In this document: positions 41,431 through 51,956 of the stretch, one piece after another
Layout: every line of letters starts with the position of its first letter
How positions within the stretch are numbered: position 1 is the first letter of the stretch
DNA from: Mayamaea pseudoterrestris
Taxonomy: Eukaryota > Bacillariophyta > Bacillariophyceae > Sellaphorales > Sellaphoraceae
NCBI GenBank assembly: GCA_027923505.1
Contig: BROI01000019.1
Coordinates: forward strand, 372,001-436,000
DNA length: 64,000 nucleotides
Direction of reading: 5' to 3'
Notes under the pieces: generated by a model
Seen by the model: the letters and a program-made list of their open reading frames with translations, nothing else
Database searches by the model: none
What the model was told of the DNA's origin: nothing
Program-made: the position numbers and the translations under genes

Positions 41431-42936
41431 ATGGATCCACTGCTAGCTCAACGAATAGCCAAACTTGTAATTGAAGATCACTACGAAAAGGATCTGCCGA
41501 AGAATCTGGGCAAACCCAAGCCCGACTCGGAATGGACTGTATTCGCCGCCATTGTTGCTGTGGAACAAGTTTCAACTGCAAGCGAAAGCAGCAGATCCGA
41601 GCCAAGCAGAATTTGGGTAGTGTCGAGTGCAACCGGAACCAAATGCACGGCTCAGACACGTGAGGATGGGACAGTGTTGCATGACTCTCACGCCGAAGTC
41701 TTGGCGCGCCGAGGATTTGTCAATGTTCTTTGGAAGGAGATTCTTTCAAGATGTCCAGAGAATAATCCTGCATCTAGTACATACACACAGCCAAAGAGCC
41801 ACTTTCTGCTGGAAGAAAAGGGCAGCATGTCATTCTGTTTGCGACAAAATGTCAAGCTCTACATGTACGTTAGCGACTCGCCATGCGGCGACGCTACCAT
41901 TTACTCGCAACACGCATCATCTGCATCAACAGCGACGGAAGAATTAGCATCACAAATTCAGTTTACTGGTGCCAAGATTATTGTACCGTCGTCATCTGTG
42001 GCGTCTTTAAACGGCATGAATCATTCTGACGGCTGCTTAATTCACTTAAACACGCATCATGCTTGCGCTAATGTCATTGCCCGGGAACCCGACGCTCAAC
42101 AACTTGGACGCCTCCGCAGTAAGTCAGGTCGTTCCGACTTGACAGCCGACCGACGAAGTATGTCCATGAGCTGCTCGGACAAGTTGGTCCGATGGTCCTT
42201 GCTCGGCTTACAGGGAGCCTTTCTTTCGCGGTTCATTTTGGAGCCAATCTTGTTGACTGGAATCGTTGTCGGCCGCGATGCAAAAACAGCAAGGTTGATA
42301 TCAGATGATGAGAAGAGTGATGATGCTCTTGGGTCCTCTGCAAGCTTGGAGACGTGCCAGCAGACATGGGCGTTGCAGCGAGCCGTGCCGGACCGCGTTG
42401 AGACGGCAAAGCAAGAGTTACGTTTGCTTGATCATTCTGAAAATGACGGCAAGCATCATGATCGCATTCAAAAATGGATCGCCAGTGTTAAGCCTCCTTG
42501 CGTATGTATTGTCAATGCACCAACATTTGCACGCGGCAAGGCGGCTGTGCAAGCGAGTGGTTTATCGCACAAGCGCAAACGCGATGCTTTACCAGTAACG
42601 CCCGTTAAGCAATCACCATGCGGTCTCTCATTAAACTGGCAGTGGAATGACAATATAGCGGAAGTAACAGTTGGCGCTCGAGGCATACGTCATGGTACGA
42701 AACCAAAGTCGTCCAACGATTACGTCAAGCTGCAGTCACGCTTGTCGCGCGCTACGTTTACACAGCATGCAAATAGCGCAAACTCATTTGATGCCAAATT
42801 CTCATACCATGAAAACAAGTGGAAATATGCGAGTGAGGACTATATGGCTGTCCGAGAGCAAATCTTCAAGACGCCGTCATTGTCAGCGTGGCTCGTCGGA
42901 TGTAATGTCGAATGTCACTCTGACAGACAAGGATAA
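41431..42936 (+). CDS. ADAT1: tRNA-specific adenosine deaminase 1 (ADAT1/Tad1)
   Basis: Single exon, 501 residues. The deaminase zinc site is visible: H87-A-E89 in LHDSHAEVLARRGF, C152 in DSPCGDATIYS, and C248 in MSCSDKLVRWSLLGLQGAF. The latter two stretches are hallmarks of the ADAT1/ADAR catalytic domain, and no double-stranded RNA-binding domain is present, favouring ADAT1. This enzyme converts A37 to inosine in tRNA-Ala. The N-terminus (AKLVIEDHYEKDLPKN) fits the family. It converges with the OB-fold gene, with only 20 bp between the stop codons. Confidence 0.9.
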   Translation: MDPLLAQRIAKLVIEDHYEKDLPKNLGKPKPDSEWTVFAAIVAVEQVSTASESSRSEPSRIWVVSSATGTKCTAQTREDGTVLHDSHAEVLARRGFVNVLWKEILSRCPENNPASSTYTQPKSHFLLEEKGSMSFCLRQNVKLYMYVSDSPCGDATIYSQHASSASTATEELASQIQFTGAKIIVPSSSVASLNGMNHSDGCLIHLNTHHACANVIAREPDAQQLGRLRSKSGRSDLTADRRSMSMSCSDKLVRWSLLGLQGAFLSRFILEPILLTGIVVGRDAKTARLISDDEKSDDALGSSASLETCQQTWALQRAVPDRVETAKQELRLLDHSENDGKHHDRIQKWIASVKPPCVCIVNAPTFARGKAAVQASGLSHKRKRDALPVTPVKQSPCGLSLNWQWNDNIAEVTVGARGIRHGTKPKSSNDYVKLQSRLSRATFTQHANSANSFDAKFSYHENKWKYASEDYMAVREQIFKTPSLSAWLVGCNVECHSDRQG

Positions 42937-42956
42937 TGTAATAAGCACGTAATTAT

Positions 42957-43556
42957 TTATAAAGGAAGGTACCCGCCAGTTTCATTTCTATACACTTGTC
43001 CAGAAAGCTGTAGCTCCTCCATCATTTTGGCGACAATCGCTTCTGACACATCCAAAACAAGCGCCAACTCGATTAACGTCACTCCATTCTTGTTGCCGAC
43101 CATGGCTTCGGAGCTAATAATTTGAAACAAGTCGTCGGGTTGAATGGAACGACTCGGATAGCCAAGTGATGTGCTTGCGTCCTTTGGATGCAACTGTGTA
43201 TGAACGATTTCCAGCCATCGTAACGTTTGTGCGTTTGGATCGTCGACTCGGGCGAGTTGCTTGACGAATAACGTCGGATCAGAGCTATTCATACTTCCAT
43301 TTCGTTCAAAACTTGCAATGCATTCGACGACGTTTCCTTGCACAAGATCTATTTGTCGAATCATGGACTGTAAGGCTATAACGAAACGTTGGTCTGTTCC
43401 ATCGTCGATCAGAATTTGTGCATATGATTCGTCTGACTCGTCGTCTGCTTGGATGGCCACGACTGTTCCCATGAGTCGAAAGAGTCGCTTGGAAGCCAGT
43501 ATCTCGTCGGATAGGTCCGACAGGAAGCAGCGATGCGGACAAGGACGGATGGCCAT
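42957..43556 (-). CDS. OB-fold plus winged-helix protein (RPA32/STN1-like)
   Basis: Single exon, 199 residues. An N-terminal OB-fold pattern (LFRLMGTVVAIQADDESDES, then QILIDDGTDQRFVIALQS, then VQGNVVECIASFE) is followed after about residue 145 by a small winged-helix module (NGVTLIELALVLDVSEAIVA, QLSGQVYRN). OB plus C-terminal winged helix is the layout of the RPA 32-kDa subunit and of telomeric STN1. Sequence similarity is too weak to choose between these, and RMI2-like roles are also possible. A single-stranded-DNA-related role is inferred. It converges with ADAT1. Confidence 0.65.
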   Translation of the reverse strand: MAIRPCPHRCFLSDLSDEILASKRLFRLMGTVVAIQADDESDESYAQILIDDGTDQRFVIALQSMIRQIDLVQGNVVECIASFERNGSMNSSDPTLFVKQLARVDDPNAQTLRWLEIVHTQLHPKDASTSLGYPSRSIQPDDLFQIISSEAMVGNKNGVTLIELALVLDVSEAIVAKMMEELQLSGQVYRNETGGYLPL

Positions 43557-44144
43557 GGTGATTATGATGATAATACGACGATGCCATGTTTCCTAGCCGA
43601 AGCAAAAAAGGTGCGCTCATCAGTGTCGCGTCATAACCGGTAAGACGTTATCGCTTGTGCCGTCGCGCAAGATTGAAAATGCAAGGGCGATGGGCCCCAT
43701 TACTTTGCGTCAATAGCCATGATATAGTCGATAGAGTGGTTGCCACTACTACAACCTACCATACATGACATGACAAAAGATTATTAATGCATCATTGACG
43801 TGGCTCAGTGCATAATCAGGTATGCTCTGTAAATAAATCTAATACCAAGGTATTGGAGATTTCGTTCTAATCTACTTGCGCTCATCAATTGAAAAGCTAT
43901 GCCGAGAGATAAAGTATAATGGGCAGCATGTGCAGCTTGAAGATCCGTGAGTGTAGAGCATTCCAAAGTTTGCCAAAACCTTGTGCCATGCATTTCAAAA
44001 TTCAGCAACAACTGATGGACTGAATGATTTAACATAGCTTGCAAGCAAAACTTCATCATCAAAAAGAATGATCTCAGATGGATGACGAGGATTTATTGTT
44101 CGCGCTTTCGCTTCATTTCGAATTTGCTTTCACAGAAACCAGGT
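43557..44144. other. Gene-free spacer
   Basis: 588 bp upstream of the OB-fold gene. An ATAACCGGTAAGACG element at about 43637, 80 bp from that gene's start, matches the ACCGGTA core seen elsewhere. The remainder shows no coding signal. Confidence 0.42.
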
Positions 44145-44594
44145 TCAAGCATTCTTCCTCATTGCACGGTACTCGACCAGCGCTGCCACCCCAAGCATTC
44201 CCATGACAATCTTGGTGACTTGTCCAAATAAAAGAGGCGTGTCCTTGGGAACTTCGCCATGTTGTGCCGCCAGTTGCATACTGGGAACCAAACGAACAAA
44301 GGCGAGTGACATGCAGGCGCAATACGAGCTTGCAGCAAAGACTCGGACGCGCGGCTCCGTGTTCCAGGCACTGGCAAAGAAGCCGACGGCGACCAGTAGT
44401 TTTGTAAAGCCAATCCAATCTGATAAGAATTGCAAGTTGGCTCGAATTGCTGGGGAAGATTTGTCAAAGGAGGCGAGCCGTCGGGGATCAAATTCGTATT
44501 GACCAATCGACTTCCCTCGGCTCCAGATCATGATCGTGTCGACAACCTCTAAAGTACCCAATATTGAAGCCGTAATGCTATAAAGCAGAGACAT
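44145..44594 (-). CDS. Small four-helix membrane protein, unknown
   Basis: Single exon, 149 residues from ATG 44594; the frame extends to 44750 without an earlier ATG, and that stretch looks like UTR. Four hydrophobic segments are visible: ITASILGTLEVVDTIMIW, WIGFTKLLVAVGFFASAW, VFAASSYCACMSLAFVRL and FGQVTKIVMGMLGVAALV. Charged loops separate them, including GKSIGQYEFDPRRLASFDKS. No family was recognised. It ends with a basic tail (EYRAMRKNA). The ATG context GCGCCATGTC is reasonable. An upstream exon is possible. Confidence 0.55.
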   Translation of the reverse strand: MSLLYSITASILGTLEVVDTIMIWSRGKSIGQYEFDPRRLASFDKSSPAIRANLQFLSDWIGFTKLLVAVGFFASAWNTEPRVRVFAASSYCACMSLAFVRLVPSMQLAAQHGEVPKDTPLLFGQVTKIVMGMLGVAALVEYRAMRKNA

Positions 44595-45163
44595 GGCGCA
44601 AAAGCAGTAGAAGCCGTTTGCTTGGTGTACCCACAGTAATAGATGAATGACGAGCGAAGAGCGATGAGCAATTGAGGTGCGAAAGGCGAGGAGCAAGCGT
44701 TGCGTCAATTTAACACATGCGGGAAAGTGAGCACTCCATGCAAGCACCAATAAATCTGTTGCTAAGATGTTGACAGGAGCCGTAAAATGACATGCAGAAA
44801 TTAGTGTTTCGGGTGGTACGACATCGTCCTTCGACCATCATCGTCCATCGCTTGATGTTTGTGGACGAGCCAATTGTCACCATGCCGTGTCGCACAGGTT
44901 TTGCAACAGTGCATCGCCAGTTAACACATCCGCGGGGCCGGGAGGTGGCAGGATCAATGGTCCCAGCTCACGTGTAGCATCAGTTGTTTGGGAGGGTAAA
45001 TATCCATACAGTAACCAGCTACACGGTGCTACAGTGTGTGGCCTTTAATGACTACCCCCAATAGCTTACTGCAGCAAGCTCAATATAGTGATCTGCAACA
45101 AAATGTATACCAATGAGTTTCAGCATGTAAGTTTGAGGTAAAACTACGGAATGAGTCCTCCTT
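44595..45163. other. Gene-free spacer
   Basis: 569 bp between two minus-strand genes. Short frames only. It holds the promoter of the membrane-protein gene and the 3' end of the GH5 gene. Confidence 0.4.
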
Positions 45164-47050
45164 TCAATCTTCACACATGCTGATTTCCGTGTCCAGATCT
45201 GTGTAATGAGCCTTGCGCCCCCTCTTCCATCGCATCAGCCGCAACGTTACAAAGGCCGCAAACGCAGCGAGCAGCACCCATATCCACGGAGACATGCGAT
45301 GATGAACCGGGTAGATGGGGTTGCGCGACCCTCGTGGTAGCAAACTCTGTCCATGCGATACTACAACGTCGTCGTCAATCGCTGCTCCAATCCATATACC
45401 CGGTGTGTTTGGAGGTGGATACTCTTGAATGATATCCATTGTATCATTGACTCGAAACAGAATCTCGTAGCAAGTGCCAAAGACTTCAGCGCTCGGCGTA
45501 TTTGGCGCGGGAATGCGAGGCAGCCACCCTTCCCTTACACCTCGCAAGTAATCCCATTCGGCGAATCCACCGCCCTCCATTTTGAAATTCCAGTAGAACC
45601 AAGCCGCTGTAGTACCAATGTCAGCTGACTCATACGCTACCATTTGCGCTTGCGCAAAGTGTTGCAGAAACTCTTGTCGCGCGGGTGAGATTTGTCGATC
45701 AAACTCCGCGGCGACACCTGTGGATGCGATCGTGTCCATAATGTACTTGAGCATGGCTACTGGTAATGTATCAACGGCGACGCTCCACTCGCCCACCATA
45801 CGATGAATGCCTTTTGATGGGACTGTCTTCCGTGGGTAATCTTGGTAGCAGCAAGAGGCAACGTCCCGCTGTTCATTCGTGCAAACAAAGGCAATGTGTT
45901 GCCGAGGACTGAGTGATCGAGGAACTCGTTCAAAGACGTGGTAGTAGTGACTGTCAAGGTAAGTGTTTTTGTATTGATGTGGGTTAAGCCAGAAGCCTCG
46001 ATTGAAGTTCTTGGCCATGAACATGTCGCTGCGCGTAAACGATTTCGTACAAAACAATGTGTGAGCAGTGATTCAGATGCCTGTAAAGGCCCTCCTTGCA
46101 AATCAATCAACTCACCTAATGTACACATGGGTATCATCTCCAAGCTCTTTTCGCACAATGCTCAAGCCTACATTAATGAAATCTTCGTAAACGCGTTTGT
46201 CGCAGTCCTTGAATGGCTCATTCAGTAATCCAAAACCCGTGACAACGTCTTCATATCCTTCCTTGTAAATTTCCCGCGAAATGTCTCCAATCGCCGTCAC
46301 GAGTCGCTCGACATGTGCAGCATGCCGACTCCAGCCCTGACAGCTACTTCCACGCGCTAGTGACTGCCCACTATTGTCAAAACCATTCTGACTACCCGGC
46401 GCCGTGTGCATGTCCGGCCATACTTGCAGATCAAGCTCGCGGCACCATTGTAGCAGACGCATAAAGTACTTCCAGCGATCCGCTGGTACCCATGGTTCAT
46501 CGTCAATCACATTGCTTAAAATAAAGTGCGGCAGTGGCACCCGCACATGTGTCACGCCATTTTGTTTCAACGCCACCAAGTCGTTGCGAGTCACAAACTT
46601 GTCAAAGTGGTGGTTCAGCCATTCGGCCGCGAGACTTGTATTGTTGAACGCTTCTGCTAGCGTCCATTCGTCCATGGGATAGTCAATGTCACCAAAAACG
46701 TTTGGAATGCGGTGCGGCATGCATTTAGTCGTATTGCAGAGACGTGACTCGTCCTGCCGTTCCTTCTTGTCGTCATGCGATGACGCCACCGTCGGAGCCG
46801 ACAGCTGTCCGGGAAACCAGCAAAGATCGCCCTTTATATGACAATCCGTGACGCTAAACATGTAGGGCGTAATGTATCGCTCCAGGACGAGCCATCCGCC
46901 CAGATTGACGCCGCGAATCCATTTCGATGGCGCGTGCTTGGAAGGTACAAAGGTTTCATTGTAAATATATGGCTTTGGAGCTTTCTTATGCGCGCTAGAT
47001 CGAAGGTCTCGCGAAGTCAATCGGGGGTGCTGTTGCGGTTGCGGCGGCAT
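45164..47050 (-). CDS. GH5 exo-beta-1,3-glucanase with C-terminal membrane anchor
   Basis: Two exons, 47050-46116 and 46028-45164, joined by an 87-bp intron with GTGAGT and GCGCAG sites, give 599 residues. GH5 landmarks are WIRGVNLGGWLVLERYI (about 44-60), GVTHVRVPLPHFI, VWPDMHTAPGSQNGFDNSGQ, LLNEPF with the acid/base Glu near 278, DSHYYHVF, and MVGEWS with the nucleophile Glu near 392. These match fungal Exg1-type exo-1,3-glucanases. The N-terminus has no signal peptide in the model and a Cys-rich insertion (about 70-110), but the C-terminus has a strong transmembrane helix (WIWVLLAAFAAFVTLRLM) followed by basic residues. The enzyme could act on chrysolaminarin or wall glucan. A missing signal peptide may reflect an unseen upstream exon. 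Confidence 0.9.
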
Positions 47051-47513
47051 CGTTTTACAATGAGTCTAACGCGATGATTGTTGACCAATGAGAGAGAGGC
47101 TCGAAGAAGAAAAATGCGGAAGGAAAGTTGAGCCTGACGTGAACGTGAATGGCTCGCAATGGGTACCGCGACTTCAGTCTTCAACAGAGCTTTGTCTACC
47201 AAGCTGAGTAGCGATTGTCGAAACCTTTGCTGAAGTTTAGTTACTGCCGGATGTTTCTCGCCGCGCGCGCCGCAAGTGCAATCATCCATCGGAAGACGAT
47301 CGTCATGGTGCGAACGGTGATGTGTGCGCGCGTCACGACCAATGACACATGTCGCAGCATGACTAATCTCATAGTCGTAGCGGTTCTCCCCTTGCGGCGA
47401 ACCACACAAACGCAACGAGAAGAGCGAGCAAAAACGAAGAGATCCTTGGACAAACCGACGGATTGCTTACCTACTCTTTACCTAAGAAGACTTGTCTAAG
47501 CTCTTATTAGATC
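47051..47513. promoter_or_regulatory. Divergent GH5 / CCT4 spacer
   Basis: 463 bp between head-to-head genes. No coding signal was confirmed, although a minus-strand frame runs through it out of phase with GH5. The spacer should hold both promoters and any missing GH5 5' exon. Confidence 0.4.
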
Positions 47514-49237
47514 ATGGCATTTACAGGAGAAACTTTGAACGATCGGTCGAAGGGAAAGGATGTTCGCACCAGCAACATTGTCGCCGCCAAAGGTACGAGA
47601 TGAATGAGCAAAAGAAGGAAGTGAATATTCGCGAGAGAGTGAACGAACAGTACTTTTGATAACTGAGCATCTAAATTCACCTTTGTTTCCTCCTTCTTGG
47701 TGTTCATGCAATGACTGCAGCCATTGCACAGGCCGTTCGAACCTCCCTCGGTCCACGCGGCATGGACAAGCTTGTGACGCTGGCCGACGGATCCACCCTC
47801 ATTTCCAACGATGGCGCCACGCTGCTCAGTAAAATGAATGTCTTACATCCAGCCGCCAAAATGCTGGTTCAGCTATCGCAGTCGCAGGATACGCAGGCGG
47901 GCGATGGAACAACGACGGTAGTCGTCTTGGCAGGTGCACTGTTGGATGCTTGTCGCAACTTGCTGCAAAAGAATATTCATCCAACGGTGGTAGCGTCGGC
48001 CTTTCTGCAAGCGGCCGACAAGGCGTGCGAGTACTTGAGACTCATTTCGCGACCGGTTGATGCGAGTGATCGAGAGCAATTGTTGAACGCCGTGGAAACG
48101 TGTCTTTCGAGTAAGGTGGTGGCGAGTCATACCAATGTCTTGGCTCCCATTGCTGTGGACAGCGTCTTGGGAATCATGCCGGATACCGATGACAAGGATG
48201 CACCCGTGCAGCTTGACTTGAATGACATTCGCTTGGTGACGCAGCTTGGTGGAACGGTCGACGAGACGGAGCTTGTACACGGATTGGTGCTGGCACAAAA
48301 GGGTGCATCCAAAACAGGCGGAGGTCCTTCGCGCATGGCCAATGCCAAGGTGGCATTGCTGCAGTATTGCCTGTCGGCACCCAAGACGGACATTGACAAT
48401 ACTGTTGTTGTTTCCGATTATGCGAGCATGGACCGCATTCTGCGCGAGGAGCGCAAGTACATTTTGGGTCAGTGCAAGGCTATCAAAAAGTCTGGTGCCA
48501 ATGTTGTCTTGTTACAAAAGAGTATTCTTCGGGATGCTTACAACGAATTGAGTCTGCATTTCTTGGCCAAGATGGACATTATGGTTGTAACGGACATTGA
48601 TCGGGCAGATGTTGATTTTGTTTGTCGAACGCTGGGGTGCTTGCCGATTGCGCACGCCGATCAATTAACGGCTGACAAGCTCGGACAAGCCGAGCTTGTG
48701 CAGGAGGTGTATATGGAAGGCGCTTCAAGCAAGGTGGTCAAATTTACCGGCGTCAAAAATCCGGGAAAGACAATGACGGTGGTTTTGCGTGGTAGTAACG
48801 ACTTTGTATTGCAGGAAGCCATGCGAAGTTTGCATGACGCTCAGTGCGTAGTACGCAGCTTGGTGCAGGAGCGAGCCTTGATTGCCGGCGGTGGTGCGCC
48901 AGAAGCAGAAGCGTCGTTGAAACTAAAAGAGTACGCTATGAGCTTAATGGGCAAGGATGCTTACTGCTTTGCCGCGTTTGCAGAGGCGTTGGAAGTCATC
49001 CCGTATACGTTGGCCGAGAACGCCGGAATGAAGCCGATTCACGTTGTAACGGAGCTGCGAGCCATGCACAGCGCTGGAGTGGCAGGCGCTGGAATCAATG
49101 TTAAAAAGGGCATTGTCTCGGACATGTACGAGCTGAATGTGGTACAGCCATTACTGGTGTCTGTATCAGCGATACGGCTGGCGTCCGAGACGGTGGCCAT
49201 GATTATGAAGATTGACGACCTTGTTGTGGTGCGCTAA
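47514..49237 (+). CDS. CCT4: Chaperonin CCT subunit delta
   Basis: Two exons, 47514-47592 and 47721-49237, with a 128-bp phase-1 intron, give 531 residues. The first exon of 79 nt encodes the N-terminus ending TSNIVAAK, continued by AIAQAVRTSLGPRGMDKLV. ATP-site motifs are GDGTTTVVVLAGALLD and, late, RALIAGGGAPEAEASL. CCT4-specific stretches include LSAPKTDIDNTVVVSDYASM, QKSILRDAYNELSLHFLAKM and VIPYTLAENAGMKPI. The end LLVSVSAIRLASETVAMIMK is also typical. CCT folds actin and tubulin in the cytosol. The length matches the family. Confidence 0.95.
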
Positions 49238-49328
49238 GGGTACTAGACTTAAAATTTGAGTGCCAATGTTTTATGCTTATGCTACTCGCTACATATATAT
49301 GATAGCACTCCATATTTATGACAAAACT

Positions 49329-51956
49329 TTACCAACTTATGAATGTGTATTCGAACAAGCGAACTAACCGATGAACTAAATTTTGCAGCAACGACCTGGC
49401 ACCGTCAATATCCTCCTTGGCAATCTTGTCTTCGGCGGGAATCGCCGTGTACTGCGCCATGATATCGTCCAAGGAAACTGTGCCGTCGCATGCGGAGAGA
49501 AGGTCGCCTTCTAACTCATCCAGTAATGGAAACCACTCTTGCCCTAGACCGTGCATCGGGCGATCTACCATGCGGACTCGTGTCGTTGACTCAATCGTCT
49601 CTTCGTCCATTGGACCAACGTCGAGCTCCAAAGACGATTGAAATTCCACGCGACCAGAGCGGATAGGAAACGCAGGCTCTGCCTTCAGTGTCCCTTCCTT
49701 AGACACTTCGCTCAGCAATTTCCGTACATCGGGTTGCTTTCTGCTAATCACAAAAGGTCCCATAACGAGCATTTCAATTGCACCCATTGACGAAAGAAAG
49801 GTGCGAATGGCATCCTGCGGCGTCTCCACAATTGGTTCACCTGGTAATGCATTGAAGGAAGTATTCAGAACCATCGGAACTCCAGTGCGCTTGAAAAAGC
49901 TCGCGATTAGCTTATGGTAGAAACGATCATTTGCCTTGGTAACTGTCTGCAGGCGGCTTGAACCGTCAACGTGCGTGACAGCTGGTATCAGCGACTGCTT
50001 GTCGTCGCGAACCATTGCCGTGATGCTCATGTAGGGACTAGCGTTTCCATCTGCGGGGCACTGCGCTCCAAGATCAAACCATTTTGATGCTTCTTCGGCA
50101 AGGACACTCGGAGCGAACGGTCGAAAAGTCTCGCGACTCTTGACTTTTTCGTTTATAAAACTGAGTAAGCCTTTCTTCCTCGGGTCGGCTAGGATGCTTC
50201 GATGGCCTAACGCGCGAGGCCCCATTTCCGACCGTGATCGATACAACGCTACAACTCCACCGGAGTCTATTTCGTCTACAACTATTTTTATGAGCTCCTG
50301 CTCATTCCTGATAGTTTCAACCTCAAGCCAAGGTTTCGCCTTGCTAATTGCTTCCTCCATGCTGTCTTCAATGGGATCTGCACCAAGGTATGGAGTAAGT
50401 GGCTTGGACCATAGTGCGACTGACCTACGAACTCCAAGCTGTCGTCCAGTGTCAAGTCTCTTGTTCCCGAAAAGCCCAAATGCACAACAGCCCACAGCGA
50501 TACCCTCATCGCCGGGGTAAGGTGAAATGTACGTTTGGTCAAAGCCGAGCTCACGCGCCAATCGACCGTTCAAAACAGAGTTGAGAGCAACGCCTCCCGA
50601 TACGCAAAGATTGCTTTCTCCTGTTTCTTGTTTGAAATGTTGAACAAAATCCATCAAGACTGTTTCACAGTCGCTTTGCATGCGATGAGCCAGGGCAATA
50701 GCGTCGAGCGCCACGCGAGCTGGGAATCGTTCCTTGTCGAGTGTTTCTGTTTCGTCGAGGCAATCATCAAAGTCATATCGCTTTCTCCGCGTCCCATCTT
50801 TTCGAAACAAGTCTGGATCATCGCGGCTTGTGCAAGGAATACCTTGTATCAGTGACCTATCGATTTTGAGCGAACCTTCCTCGTAGAGCCTGCCACTGAC
50901 AATGGGTGTCTTGTGTAGTAACGGTTTCATAGTGTCCTGTCCATTCTTCCACTCATAGTCGGCCCAGGGCGCCAGCCCCATGACCTTGCCGCAAGCGTTC
51001 CAGTCACCAAAAATGTGGCTACTGACTCGCGAGTACAATGCTCCCACCGAGTCCATATTTTCAAACCCATGATTGTAAAGCGTTGGCGGCGTGCGTTCGG
51101 CCTGGAACCGCTTAAAGACGGGGTACAAGTCAATAGACGTGCTTGTTTTCGTGAAGCGATACACCGACTCGGCTTCCCTATAGTCAAAAACGTTGGAGGC
51201 TGCCGCTTTAAGCAAGTTGCTTGGTATGGTATGAAATGTTTCAAGCCCAAAGTTCAAGTCACTTATGTATGTTGTATCGTCCGTCTTTATTGCGTGTTGC
51301 ATAGTTCGAAAGCTTTCTCCCATACCGTCCATGACTACAACAAGTCCAGCGTCAAATGGCGCCTGCGTCGCTGTACTGTAGGCATGCGCCAAGTGATGCG
51401 AAAGCTCCAAGCGATACTTTGCGTCCGTCAGCAAGTTTTCAGGATCGGTATATCCATCCTCTTTTCCGCCATTGATGCGTAGACCAGCTTCCCATTCCAA
51501 ATGTTCAATGTTGTTTGATTCTAGTGGCAGTATTCTGTTATGATGATTGTTCATGACGACCGTGTCAATGTTCTCAAGGTGCAAGTCGAGTGTTTCCAAA
51601 CACTCTTCGACCAAGACTGCCGCGTTTCCTCCATCATGTTTGCGCCGCGTCAAGCGCTCCTTTGACACTGCAAACAAAACCTCGCCAGTATCTTTGTCGG
51701 CTGCGCAAATAGTGGCATCGTGTGTGTATTTGGTCAAGCCAATGACGAGTTTGGTGTACGGTGGAGCGGCAAGGGGATTTCTGTTGTTCGAGTCTTCATA
51801 AGGATTGTCGTACAAGTCGGCCTCGAAAGGAGTTGATTGAAGTCGTTGCGTATTCCGTATCCTTGATTGCTGATTTCTTTTATAAACTTGAAGCGACCAT
51901 GACTCAGCTACAGGGATCACTAGCCAAGCAACTAAAGCTGCTCGAGCGTCCATCAT
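49329..51956 (-). CDS. NodU/CmcH-type carbamoyltransferase with PqqD-like tail
   Basis: Single exon, 875 residues from ATG 51956 (a second ATG follows immediately). The frame is open upstream to 52355 but would overlap the next gene. Residues 1-25 (ALVAWLVIPVAESWSLQVY) look like a signal peptide with an S|W junction, the plastid pattern. The carbamoyltransferase N-domain starts near 69 (KLVIGLTKYTHDATICAADK) and includes HHLAHAYSTA, expected to bind metal and ATP, and VVMDGMGESFRTM. The C-domain contains SEMGPRALGHRSILADPR, FRPFAPSVLAEEA and MVLNTSFNALPGEPI. The last 75 residues (LLDELEGDLLSACDGTVSLD, about 811-830) resemble a PqqD-like/RRE fold. Family members O-carbamoylate small molecules. 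The acceptor is unknown, and bacterial ancestry is likely. Confidence 0.85.
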   Translation of the reverse strand: MMDARAALVAWLVIPVAESWSLQVYKRNQQSRIRNTQRLQSTPFEADLYDNPYEDSNNRNPLAAPPYTKLVIGLTKYTHDATICAADKDTGEVLFAVSKERLTRRKHDGGNAAVLVEECLETLDLHLENIDTVVMNNHHNRILPLESNNIEHLEWEAGLRINGGKEDGYTDPENLLTDAKYRLELSHHLAHAYSTATQAPFDAGLVVVMDGMGESFRTMQHAIKTDDTTYISDLNFGLETFHTIPSNLLKAAASNVFDYREAESVYRFTKTSTSIDLYPVFKRFQAERTPPTLYNHGFENMDSVGALYSRVSSHIFGDWNACGKVMGLAPWADYEWKNGQDTMKPLLHKTPIVSGRLYEEGSLKIDRSLIQGIPCTSRDDPDLFRKDGTRRKRYDFDDCLDETETLDKERFPARVALDAIALAHRMQSDCETVLMDFVQHFKQETGESNLCVSGGVALNSVLNGRLARELGFDQTYISPYPGDEGIAVGCCAFGLFGNKRLDTGRQLGVRRSVALWSKPLTPYLGADPIEDSMEEAISKAKPWLEVETIRNEQELIKIVVDEIDSGGVVALYRSRSEMGPRALGHRSILADPRKKGLLSFINEKVKSRETFRPFAPSVLAEEASKWFDLGAQCPADGNASPYMSITAMVRDDKQSLIPAVTHVDGSSRLQTVTKANDRFYHKLIASFFKRTGVPMVLNTSFNALPGEPIVETPQDAIRTFLSSMGAIEMLVMGPFVISRKQPDVRKLLSEVSKEGTLKAEPAFPIRSGRVEFQSSLELDVGPMDEETIESTTRVRMVDRPMHGLGQEWFPLLDELEGDLLSACDGTVSLDDIMAQYTAIPAEDKIAKEDIDGARSLLQNLVHRLVRLFEYTFISW

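Noticed and set aside
47017-47415. 132-codon minus-strand frame upstream of GH5 as a signal-peptide exon
   Set aside because: It is out of phase with the GH5 frame, and no splice-site pair joining it to GH5 was identified.
50140-50520. Plus-strand frame opposite the carbamoyltransferase
   Set aside because: Antisense shadow of a conserved catalytic region.
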